Source: Pycnopodia helianthoides (taxonomy: Eukaryota > Echinodermata > Asteroidea > Forcipulatida > Asteriidae). Taken from it: a stretch of 64,000 nt of DNA. Shown here piece by piece: positions 24,901-33,660 of the stretch. A program made the translations under genes and the position numbers. Location: positions 1 through 64,000 of the forward strand of contig JASTWB010000051.1 in assembly GCA_032158295.1 (NCBI GenBank), read 5' to 3'. Below the pieces are notes generated by a model. It ran no database searches, was not told the origin of the DNA, and saw only the letters and a program-made list of their open reading frames with translations. How positions within the stretch are numbered: position 1 is the stretch's first letter; each line of letters opens with the position of its first letter.

Positions 24901-25240
24901 TTAAAGTTCAAAATTGAGAGTGGCATCTACCCTAATCGTCTTCCCCATACTATTAACAATAGATCTAGCATGGATGCCGGCCATTAACAGACTATGCTGT
25001 CCAAAGTGTATTTGTACACCTTGGCTGGCCTACTATTAAGTGTGTTAAATATCATACAATTAACTTAATGTCTTAATTAATTGAAAATTTCAACTGATCG
25101 GTTTATTTTAACTCTTTGAGTAAAACAGTAAAAGCACATTTGAATAGTTTGTTGATTCAAATTTAGTATTAATACTCATGTTGGTGGTCAGTTCAATCCA
25201 TGAGATAGTATTTGACCAGTATCATAATTATCAGATAACA
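22000..25240. other. Non-coding interval with one long hairpin
   Basis: No gene is supported. A long inverted repeat (23553-23740) is annotated separately. 24830-24900 has a 'ttgacc' microrepeat ('cattttgaccttatttgacctttttgacc'). The remainder is AT-rich unique sequence lying 3' of the TRIM gene. Confidence 0.45.
23553..23740. repeat. Long hairpin, ~85-bp imperfect arms, ~10-bp loop
   Basis: The left arm (atctactttgctgtgtagat.. at 23571, continuing through 'gtcttgctgtttattc' and 'ctgcagaggagtagattt') is mirrored on the right by 'aaatctactctgcggcag', 'gaatagcaagaca' and 'cacaatctacacagcaaag' ending near 23740. The loop is about ttggaattcttgg. Arms differ by scattered mismatches and one small unpaired region. 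It could be a fold-back transposon or a hairpin transcript precursor; no coding content. Confidence 0.75.
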
Positions 25241-27905
25241 TTACACCTTGTTATAAATCTTCACTGAGTTGCAGTCTGCCACTGCCAGCTTCTGCCCATC
25301 TGATGTCAATGAGATTCCACATGGGTCAAACAGACCCTGAGCAATACAGCTGAGAAATCTACCCTCAGTGTCATACTGATGAATATGACCAGTGTTGGCA
25401 TCCACAATGCACACTGCAATGTAGATAGCTGCTCTGTCACAGCAAACACCTCTACAGTATGTAACTTGCTTTCCATTGATGGTGGGATTGATACTGGTAA
25501 ATTGAGTAGCCCCGTTGAGATCAACTACGTCTACTTGATGCTGGTCCCCGCCACTGACTAGAACTCTATCCTTGCTGTCAATGGCCAAGTAGTAAGGTTT
25601 TGTCTCAACTGAAACAGTGTCAATGAGTGAACCATCACTGGAGCTGTGTTTAGTTATAACTGACCTCTTCACATCCCCCACAATGATTGTATCCTTCATG
25701 ACTGCTACACTGTGGAGGTCTACTGCTGTCTTGCCCACTTCACTATGAGGCACTGTGTAGAACTCCAATCCCTTTGTGCCATTCTTATTGTACATCTTGA
25801 CAGGGTTGGTTCTATCTACAACCACTAACTGATTCTGGAATGCAGCAACAGCCCAAGGGTCTGGAAAACAAATGAACAAATGGATAGGTCTCAATACAAT
25901 GATCCTACATTTGCAAATTACTTACAACCTATGTAACTTGCTTATGCAAAAAAATACAAAAGACAATAAATAATAATATTATTAAATTGCATTTGTTCCT
26001 ATGTTGTTACATCCATTTTAACTTTGCTAATAATTCACAAAGCACCTACATGTAACTATGACAAACAGTAAATCAACAACACCCTGTTGATATTACCAAG
26101 GTGACTACTATCAAGAGAAAACCGGTATTGAATTCATTCTTTTAAAATATCATTTTCAGATTTTACCTAAATCACATTAATTGTTGTTATTTACTCATTT
26201 AGTATTATAAACTTCTTTTGTTTGTGGTGTTGATTAGAGGAATGTCAAAATCCTGAATGACAGCAGATAGAGTGGATTCAGTGATCATGCATGCGGATTA
26301 ATGCAGCTCTAGCCTACAAGGTACAGTGGAATAGGAATAATCAATCATTTTCATGACAGGTATTTTGATTACATGTAAACCTTTTATTGATCACAAATAT
26401 GGTCTGATTTGTGAACATCATTTTAATGATTGACTTGAGTTGATCACTTTAAAACTACCTGGAAAAAACGTTTACTTATTTTCATGGATTACCCTTTGAC
26501 TGTCACCTTGATAACCAATCATGAGTACTTTTTACACTGCGTTTGAACTGAGATTTACAACATTAACACCTCTAAATAAATGACTTTGTAAGGAACTTAC
26601 CTTGTGACACTTGGATAGTTCTCTTCTGGTGTCCCTTAGTGTCATAGATTACCACTCTTGTATGACAGTAGTCTGCCACTGCCATCTCATCCCCAGGTAC
26701 AGAGGCATCAATACCCACAGCCCCATTGAGTCCTTCATCACACTCCAAACCAAGCTCCCACCTTGGTGCCTTATACTCCAAACCAAGCTCCCACCTTGGT
26801 GCCTTTATGATCACATTACCCAGGGTGATATCACAAACCCCTGGGTTGAACTTCAGATGGGAGAGGGTGGAATCTAGCTTGGGTTGATTTTGATCTCTGA
26901 GTAAAGTCAGGTCCTTACTGATTGTAGGATAGAGTGCAAGGAAGTCAGGAGCTGATGAATTGTTGCTGATATATTTGGCAGTCTGCAGTGATTGCTGTAT
27001 TTGCTGTGAGTTTACACTCACTGTTTGCTTATATTCCTCCAATTTCTTATTATGATCTTTGTGGATGGTTTTTATTTCATCCATGATGCGACTCTCTTGA
27101 GCTGTTACCTCAGCCCTGATCTCATCAGCTCTGTTCTTCACCTCTGCCATGGTTCTCTCAACTGCAATGTCTAGGTTGTCTTTCATTGTTGAGACAGTTG
27201 CTTGAGATTGGTCAAGGTTCTTCAGGATTTCTTCAAGGGAGTAATGAGTTGAGCCAAGGACTGTTTATATGTGGATGAGGCTTGGTTGCAGTCAATATAC
27301 TCATGTTGTGGTTTACAGTGATCTATGACAGTGCAATCTCTACAAATCAGCACATTACATGTTGTACAATAGAACCTCATCACTTCACCTTCATGAGTCT
27401 GGCATTCTGGATGACGTTTTTGTTTCGTTTTTTTCATTGCAACTTTTCTATCACTACTGTCTCTCAAAGTAGCTACTGTGTGGCTTGATAGTAAAGGGAA
27501 TTTCTTGTGCATTTCATTGCAGTTTGCACAGATGATCATGGGGCAGTCAAAACAGAAATGTGTTGCCTCATTTTCTTCCTCACATAATTTACAAATCAAC
27601 TTGTTGTTTTCAGATGAGCTGACCTGGTCCAGTTGAAGTGCAAGACCAGTTAAAATGAAGTTAGTCTTGAGATCTTGAACACCTCTCTCTGGAAGTTGTG
27701 TCTCCTTTCGACACAAAGGACAAATAAGCATCTTAGCATCTTTGTAGTTGGTAGTGTGGTATTCAAGTAAACAGTGTTCACAGAAGCTATGACGACAGTC
27801 CAGTAGTTTGGGTTCTGTGTACTCCTCTTGGCAAATACAGCACTCCAGATAATCCTTTCTGATTTTCTCTAGAGCTGAAACCTGTGCTGGTTCAGAAGAT
27901 GCCAT
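25241..27905 (-). CDS. TRIM family protein: RING, two B-boxes, coiled coil, NHL-like propeller
   Basis: Minus-strand gene with ATG at 27903-27905 and stop at 25241-25243. Exon 1 (27905-26601) encodes a complete C3HC4 RING (C22, C25, C37, H39, C42, C45, C62, C65), B-box 1 (from about residue 104, CKLCEEENEATHFC), B-box 2 (from about 166, CQTHEGEVMRFYCTTC), a coiled coil and the start of a propeller. A one-base frameshift near 27237-27258 separates B-box 2 from the coiled coil (continuing as EEILKNLDQSQATVSTMKDN). The donor CAAG|GTAAGT (GT at 26600-26599) and acceptor TTTTCCAG (AG at 25862-25861) define a 740-bp phase-1 intron. Exon 2 (25860-25241) carries NHL-like blades (VAAFQNQLVVVD, CGISLTSDGQKLAVAD). 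Known TRIM-NHL proteins are ubiquitin ligases or RNA regulators; the role here is inferred. The frameshift is either a sequencing error or makes this a pseudogene. Confidence 0.85.
26742..26807 (-). repeat. 33-bp tandem duplication inside the TRIM coding sequence
   Basis: The block actccaaaccaagctcccac.. starts at 26742 and again at 26775, so 33 bp (11 codons) are duplicated in frame. The protein shows APRWELGLEYK followed by APRWELGLECD at the junction of coiled-coil region and propeller. The near identity of the two copies implies a recent event. The frame is kept. Confidence 0.9.
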
Positions 27906-28537
27906 TTTTATCTGGAAATAAAATCAAAAGAGCAAAAATATTATATTATAAAAGAGTAAGCATTCAGTTTGCAGAAACCACTTTCAGTATTCATCAGTTG
28001 CTATGTTACATCAAATTGAACCCCGCACTGTACATTATTGTGGGAATGAAATGAAACATATGATACATTCTGAGTAAAATTGTGTTTTTTGATGTACCTT
28101 TTTGAACAGAAATAAAACATCCATTTAGTCAATAACTGTTATCAGTTTGAGGTTGTGCATGGTGAAATTTATTTCTATTTTTCAATCTGAAGACTATTAC
28201 AGCAAGCTAGTCGAAACAATCATCCAGAACAAACTAAGAGCTTTTTGTAAAGCCAACACTCCTCCCAACATGCCCAACATAGTTTGGTTCACATGGTTGT
28301 ATCAGCAAGAGTTAACAAGTAACCAATCAATGTATTTCATACATTGTTTTTAGTTTTTTATTCCACACTATACTAACTTGTACTCGTAGTCAAGGTCCAA
28401 GTACTTGTACTCGGCTGTTGGATATTGGAGTACTGACCAAAACTCATTTTTGTTGTGTTGTCTCATTAAATTTATAAATATTTTGATGATAAACACTTTA
28501 GTAGACTATACAATTTTGTTCAGCTGCATGTCTTTAC
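27906..28537. other. Upstream region of the TRIM gene, no further exon seen
   Basis: The ATG of the TRIM gene is preceded (minus strand) by TATTTCCAGATAAAAATGGC, so a 5' untranslated exon spliced at CCAG (about 27913) is likely. No clear promoter element was identified. 28380-28410 has a 'tactcgtagtcaaggtccaagtacttgtactcg' microduplication. The rest is AT-rich and non-coding. Confidence 0.4.
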
Positions 28538-29858
28538 AAGCCCTTTTCACACGACAAAAATTTGACCATGGTCCCTTGCTACGAATTTTACGAGCGCTGA
28601 TTGTTTATTTGTTGTCATCGTGCATGACTGATTTAGCAAGCTTTTACACGGCCGGAGTAAAAAACCAACAACCATTGTGCGCCACAAGAGTGCACACATC
28701 ACTTGTAAACCAACGCGCAGTTGATGTTATAAGCGAAATAATATTAGTACCAGCGGAATTGTTAATTAAAATAGTAATGCTCACGTTTTGCACAGAAAAT
28801 AGTAAAACAAACTGACAAATGCTTCACATCATCTGACCACAGCAGGCCATCAAGTCTTCAAACGACTTCAGCAAGAGCAGTTTCATCAACTGGCCTTTCC
28901 AAACAATTCTATTTCCACCCACTGCATTCTTAACAACTTTTTTATCAACAGTTTTCATCAGGTCTTGGCCTTGATTGTGATCGATGAAATATTTTCTTTT
29001 TGTCACTTTTGTTTCAGTTGATATGCAGCGATCGCGATGTTTCAAACAAATTCCACACTGCAACCGTCTCGCGCTAATAACTTGCGAACTACATTGCAGA
29101 TAAAAGTTATCACAGTGTCTGTTTGCCGCCGCAATCCAAAGACGTGAAGCATTAGAAAAACTGCGGAACCAGTCTCTACAAAAGCGACTGTAGAATGTAT
29201 GCTGTACAGGGAGCTTGTAGCTCTGTGTCATGCTCTGTGCCATGCGTGTGTCAGATTGGCAAATCCCGAGTGCGATAGTTTATGGGATTGGTACCTCCTA
29301 AATGAGCACAAAAACGTGTGTGAATTCGCCGCTCATCACTTTTAATCACGCGGCGGCAGTCAACATTTGTTATAGTTTTTTAATTTAATATTTTTAGTTT
29401 TAGTTTTTATCATGATACATTGTTTGTAAATACATTTACACTGGGCGGCTTGTTTATCGTATTTAACGGAAGTATTATCGTAGCGGCGTAGTCACGGCCC
29501 AAAATCGTATTTGCTACGCCCAAATCATGTATGTTGGTATCTCTGAGGTCATACAAAAAAGGTCGCCACGCATGCGCTGTATTGGAGACTTCGCACAGGA
29601 CGTCGTTCAATTAACAAAGGTTCCCTTCACACGATGATTTCGCGCACGTCCTTGGTCAAAACTTCCGCTAGCGGAAGATTTTGTCGTTGGTCCGGACCTC
29701 CGACAAAATGTAGCAATGTTGGACAAGATTTTACTAGGGACCCTGGTCACTGTAAAAATTGTTGTCCTTTCACACGAGGTACATTTTGTAAAATGTTACA
29801 ACAATGCTACAATTAAGCAAGGGACCCTTGCTAAATTGCTCTCATGTGAAAGGGGCTT
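28538..29858. mobile_element. 1.3-kb DNA element with ~43-bp terminal inverted repeats
   Basis: The left end aagcccttttcacacgacaa.. through 'ggtcccttgct' is matched by the reverse complement of the right end (ttgtgaaaggggctt side; 'caagggacccttgct' at 29817-29831). The first 16 and last 11 bases of the ~43-bp arms match almost fully. 'ccttcacacgatg' (29630) and 'cctttcacacgagg' (29768) repeat the end motif inside, suggesting nested copies. It contains one ORF of 139 codons and no recognisable transposase. Confidence 0.6.
28824..29243 (-). CDS. Unrecognised 139-codon ORF inside the TIR element
   Basis: The ORF starts at 29243 and runs 139 codons. The N-terminal part is rich in aromatic residues, Arg and Cys (FCRDWFRSFSNASRLW, CGICLKHRDRC), the middle is basic (ETKVTKRKYF) and the end hydrophobic. 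Cys pairs could suggest a metal site but no known motif fits. It lies wholly inside a TIR-bounded element, so it could be a transposon accessory gene, a captured exon, or chance. It is among the longest non-repeat ORFs of this part of the window. Confidence 0.35.
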   Translation of the reverse strand: MAQSMTQSYKLPVQHTFYSRFCRDWFRSFSNASRLWIAAANRHCDNFYLQCSSQVISARRLQCGICLKHRDRCISTETKVTKRKYFIDHNQGQDLMKTVDKKVVKNAVGGNRIVWKGQLMKLLLLKSFEDLMACCGQMM

Positions 29859-30195
29859 AATAGTCTGGAGATGGCATATTTTAGTGCCCTATATGACATA
29901 CACAAGTCAAAAAAACCAGGGGGGGGGACACATTTGATACAGAGTTCCCCACCCTTCAAAAAGGTGCATGTCTCCCCCCAGGATTGACGCTCATGACTTG
30001 ATAAAAGGAAGAAGCAAAAGTTCCCATAAATACTTCTGGTATTTGATGTTGTCGTGTGAAAAAATTGAGTGGGCACTGACTGTGTATCGCAAAACCTTGG
30101 CCCAAAAACTGCCATAGTATGCTGGAATCTATTGGACTTCTACTCATTGAACCAAAAATTTGGTGGCAGCATTTGTCCTTGACAAAGGTCTGGAA

Positions 30196-30561
30196 TCAGG
30201 GGTTACACAATAACCCCCAGAAAGGGATTTTACAATGCATGTTCTCCAGAACCTGTGTCAAATTTTTGTAGGGTGAGACAAAGCGCAATGGAAAAACGTC
30301 AGCTGTCCGGCTGTCAGCAAAAACCCCAGGAAAAACCAAAGTAGTTCCAGGCATTAGAAAACGTCTGTCATAAGTCTGTTTCTTACAAACCAGAAGACAT
30401 ATGACTGAATAACACCTTGTTGTATACATCTGGAACATTGTTTTTAAGATTCCAGTATACCTTGGCTGTGGGAATTCAACACATTTGTACAAATGTCTAC
30501 TTGTAAACGTTCTTTTGGTTGAGTCAAATAAGAACAAGGTCTGGAAACTTTTTTTTAACAA
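30196..30561 (-). CDS. Unrecognised 121-codon ORF
   Basis: An open frame with protein-like composition (SRHLYKCVEFPQPRYTGILK) but no family I recognise. It lies between the TIR element and the Penelope-like element. Without an identifiable domain or splice signals it may be a chance ORF or part of an unannotated repeat. Confidence 0.2.
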   Translation of the reverse strand: MLKKSFQTLFLFDSTKRTFTSRHLYKCVEFPQPRYTGILKTMFQMYTTRCYSVICLLVCKKQTYDRRFLMPGTTLVFPGVFADSRTADVFPLRFVSPYKNLTQVLENMHCKIPFWGLLCNP

Positions 30562-30663
30562 ACTGCTGCCTTTTAACCCTTAGAGTGCCAGCCTTGTTTT
30601 AAAAATTCTCAATCCACAGGCCGGCCATTTAAAAAAAAAAAAAAAAAAAATTTTTTTCGAGTA

Positions 30664-30853
30664 GTAGAACATAAAGGAACGTTGGCGGCCTGTGAATGGA
30701 GATTCAGTTTGACGTTTCAGAACGTTGGCGGCGCTCGAAGGGTTCCGTGCCGGTCGTTTTTTTGGTCGACAAGTAGAACGTATAGGAACGTTGGGGGCCT
30801 GTGGATGGATACTTTGTTTGACATTTCAGAACGTTGGCGGCGCTGGAAGGGTT
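30664..30853. repeat. Two-copy tandem repeat, 109-bp period
   Basis: 'gtagaac(a/g)taaaggaacgttgg' begins at 30664 and again at 30773. Each copy includes 'cagaacgttggcggcgct' and ends in 'gaagggtt'. A long A-run/T-run pair (30629-30657) lies immediately upstream. The repeat stands about 120 bp before the Penelope-like element and could be part of its border, but this is not shown. Confidence 0.75.
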
Positions 30854-30976
30854 AAGACACAAATTGTTCTCAGGACAAATTAGCAATAGTGTTCAGTTTA
30901 CCCCCCCCCAAAAAAAAAGTATGATTTAAAGATTTAAAAAAAAATCATTTAGTATTATTTGTAATCATTACCAATC

Positions 30977-31258
30977 ATGCATGTATCACACATCCTTTCC
31001 TTCCAGGATTCTTGGCAAAGTCTTGAGGCAAAAGTGTGCGTCCTGTTTGCCGAGCTAACGTTGGATCAATACCAGAAGTTCCACAAAGATATCAACGCAA
31101 GACTTGGAGTAGCGAGGGAGAAAGCTGAAAAAGAACTCAAGGCCCATTTCAAGACTCCGGAAGAGTTCACCACAGCAACCAAGCTCTTCCACTACTTCTC
31201 AAGAAGCAGACAAGCACCTTTGAAAGGTCAAAAGCAAAAGCGGACAGAGAGTCATTGA
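30977..31258 (+). CDS. N-terminal ORF of the Penelope-like element
   Basis: 93 codons, mainly charged and helical (INARLGVAREKAEKELKAHF). The segment from DSWQSLEAK onward follows a good acceptor-like sequence (TTTCCTTCCAG, AG at 31006-31007), so the first codons may be intronic; introns are known in some Penelope-like elements. It ends 160 bp before the RT ORF start. The assignment to the element rests on position and orientation only. Confidence 0.4.
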   Translation: MHVSHILSFQDSWQSLEAKVCVLFAELTLDQYQKFHKDINARLGVAREKAEKELKAHFKTPEEFTTATKLFHYFSRSRQAPLKGQKQKRTESH

Positions 31259-31419
31259 CTTTCCTTAAAACCCAACGGTCTTTTTCAAGACCAACCCATC
31301 TTCCAAAAAGAGATTTATACCACTTGTCACTGTGTCTTTTACTAATAGTAACTTGCTCCACATAAAGCAAATATTATTATTATTATAAATATCAACCCAT
31401 TTATATTTCACAATAAACA

Positions 31420-33435
31420 ATGGTTAATCACAAATACAAGAAAGGAAAGTCACTCGCACAAAACCATAGAAAAGTACAACGCTTTTCCCGCCACTGCACA
31501 ACCATGTCCCAACAAAGACAACAAAGTCTTTTAACTGATTTGGCTAAAGAAAGCGAACATTTCATAACGAACCTCTTCAATGTTGAACTTTCTACACATC
31601 AGAAAATCACACTGGGTAAAGGTCTCAATTTTGTTCCTACCCCCGCCAAACCTACACGCCGTTCTCTTTTGAGTGATATAAGCACCTTCAATCGAAGAAT
31701 GAGAGTCGCATATCTAATGCATAACAAGACTTCCAAAACGCAACCCTTCAAACCACCCTCAACTTGGTTTCCCAAATCAACATTCAATCTCACACTTGAG
31801 AACTATTTGGAGGCCACGAAATTTGGACTTGCTCATTTTCGTTTAAGACAACAGAAAAACGATATGACAAAGAATCAAAGATCAGCTTTATCACAGTTGA
31901 AAAACAGCAACCAAATCGTGATCAAACCATATGACAAAGGCAGAGGAATTTGCATTATGAACCTCACTGACTATCTGACTGTAGGCTACCACCATCTTAG
32001 TTCTCAGCACTATGAAGAGCTAGAACAAGATATTACACAAGAGACAAGTCAACTGGTCCACAGTGCTCTCACAAAAATGGTAAACCAAAACATCATCAAC
32101 CGCAAAACATATGAGTACCTCGACCCCCTCACACAGAAAGTGGCATGCCCGACTATGTACTTTCTACCAAAAATACACAAAACTCCACCACCAGGAGAAC
32201 AATTCATTGGTAGACCTATTATCAGCGGATGCACAAGCCCCACAGCAAAAATCTCTGAATTCGTGGATTATTTCCTCCTTCCGATAGTTACCTCGCAACC
32301 CACATATGCCCGTGATACAGCGGGTATTTTGCGAAAGCTTGAAGAAACTCCATTTCCACAAGATGTACTTATTACTAGTATTGATGTAGTTTCAATGTAC
32401 ACAAATGTCCGCCAAACAGAGGCAATCAATTGTGTATGCAATGCGCTCGACCAAAACAACCACAAATATACCATTAACAAACCACAATCCTCTCACATCC
32501 GGACTCTTCTAAAACTCATCATTGGAAGAAATTGCTTCCAATTTGGAAATAAATTTTCCTACAGAAAGTTGGGTGTGCCATGGGCTCTACAGCCAGTCCA
32601 GAAATCTGTGACATAACCCTCCATGATCTCGAAAATCAAATCCTCCAACAAGCTGAACACATTCTCACTTGGTGGCGCTATAGAGATGACATTCTCATAA
32701 TCTATGGCGGCAATATTGAAGAATTCAAAAGACTGGTAACAACCATGAATCAAATGCACCCCACCCTCAAATTCACATTTGAGGCCACAAAATGCTCAAT
32801 TAACTATCTTGACCTAACTATATGCAAAGGCGATAGGTTCCGGGAAACAGGTATTCTAGACACCAAAGTCTTTACCAAACCCACAAAAACCTACCAGTAT
32901 CTACACAAATCCTCATCTCATCCCCCACACGTGTTCAACGCATTCATATACGGAGAAACCCTCCGCTTTGCAAGAAACACAAATAACAAAGAGGATTTCA
33001 TTGAAAAGGTTGAGTTGTTCAAAAATAAACTCATAGCAAGAGACTACACCCATGATGAAGTGAACACACAGATACTAAAAGTATCACATCATGAACGGAC
33101 AAACATGATTCATAATAAACCGGAAGCAAAACCAAACCCCAAAACACCTCTCGTCTTCACGACAACCTACAACCCGGCATTATTCCACAAGGATATATCA
33201 CGGGCAATCAACAAATTTTGGCCTCAAATTCGAAGCGATGACACACTCTCAGAAAATATTTCCGAACCCACCTTTCATTGCCTTCAAAAAAGACAAAAAT
33301 ATACGGGAAATGATCGTCAGAGCAAAATTGCCACCAGACCAAACTGCGTCTGAAAGTAACCCTGACGACCACTCTTCCGCAAATAATTCACATGAATTAC
33401 AAAAAACACTTGAGGATCTGATTGTCTTACTCTAA
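31420..33435 (+). pseudogene. Penelope-like reverse transcriptase, two frameshifts
   Basis: The first frame (31420-32616) encodes KPYDKGRGICIM, YFLPKIHK, GRPIISGCTSPT and the catalytic motif A SIDVVSMYTN. Reading shifts at about 32578: motif B (GSTASPEI) and motif C (RYRDDILIIY, with the paired Asp) lie in the frame of 32580-33353. A second shift near 33250 returns to the original frame for FPNPPFIAFKKDKNIREMIV and a short tail ending in LEDLIVLL at 33435. Order and spacing match Penelope-like RTs. Both lesions behave as single-base indels and no slippery heptamer was seen, so programmed frameshifting is unlikely. The product would synthesise cDNA of the element; this copy is presumably inactive. 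Confidence 0.8.
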
Positions 33436-33590
33436 ACAATCCAACAACGCAGACACGCCCTTGGGCACTCAAAAACAAAGACATACCCACGGCTATGTCC
33501 CCATTCCCCAAACATTTGTTGCAAACCTACACACATCTTTTTTTCAAAAGATGTTCAAAGAGATTTACCCCATTCTCTGAATCGACCTAC

Positions 33591-33640
33591 ATGCTACTGA
33601 AGAGGAAGCGAACAAGACTTCCGAAAACTAGTTATTGCTA
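33591..33640 (+). ncRNA. Candidate hammerhead ribozyme 3' of the Penelope-like ORF
   Basis: CTGAAGA at 33597-33603 matches the hammerhead core CUGANGA. It is followed by a 5-bp stem GGAAG (33604-33608) / CTTCC (33618-33622) with a 9-base loop, then GAAA at 33623-33626. Stem III would be the self-complementary AACTAGTT (33626-33633), followed by A as the cleavage-site base. Stem I pairing (around 33593-33596 with 33635-33638) is poor. The conserved core is complete; palindromic stem III is a feature of hammerheads thought to act as dimers. Position after a Penelope-like ORF supports the call; activity is untested. Confidence 0.55.
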
Positions 33641-33660
33641 CCAAAAGGATCTGCAAAAAT

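Larger units (their letters stand above)
30977..33660 (+). mobile_element. Penelope-like retroelement, degraded
   Basis: The interval holds an N-terminal ORF, a reverse-transcriptase ORF broken by two frameshifts and a 3' hammerhead-like motif. Penelope-like elements are retrotransposons with a reverse transcriptase related to telomerase, usually with a C-terminal GIY-YIG endonuclease, and often carry hammerhead ribozymes in their terminal repeats. No GIY-YIG domain could be read here after the RT in any frame to 33600. Exact borders and target duplications were not found. Confidence 0.75.

Noticed and set aside
32578..32580. Programmed -1 frameshift in the Penelope-like RT
   Set aside because: No X-XXY-YYZ slippery site or following stem was seen, and a second, unrelated shift lies downstream; indel damage is simpler.
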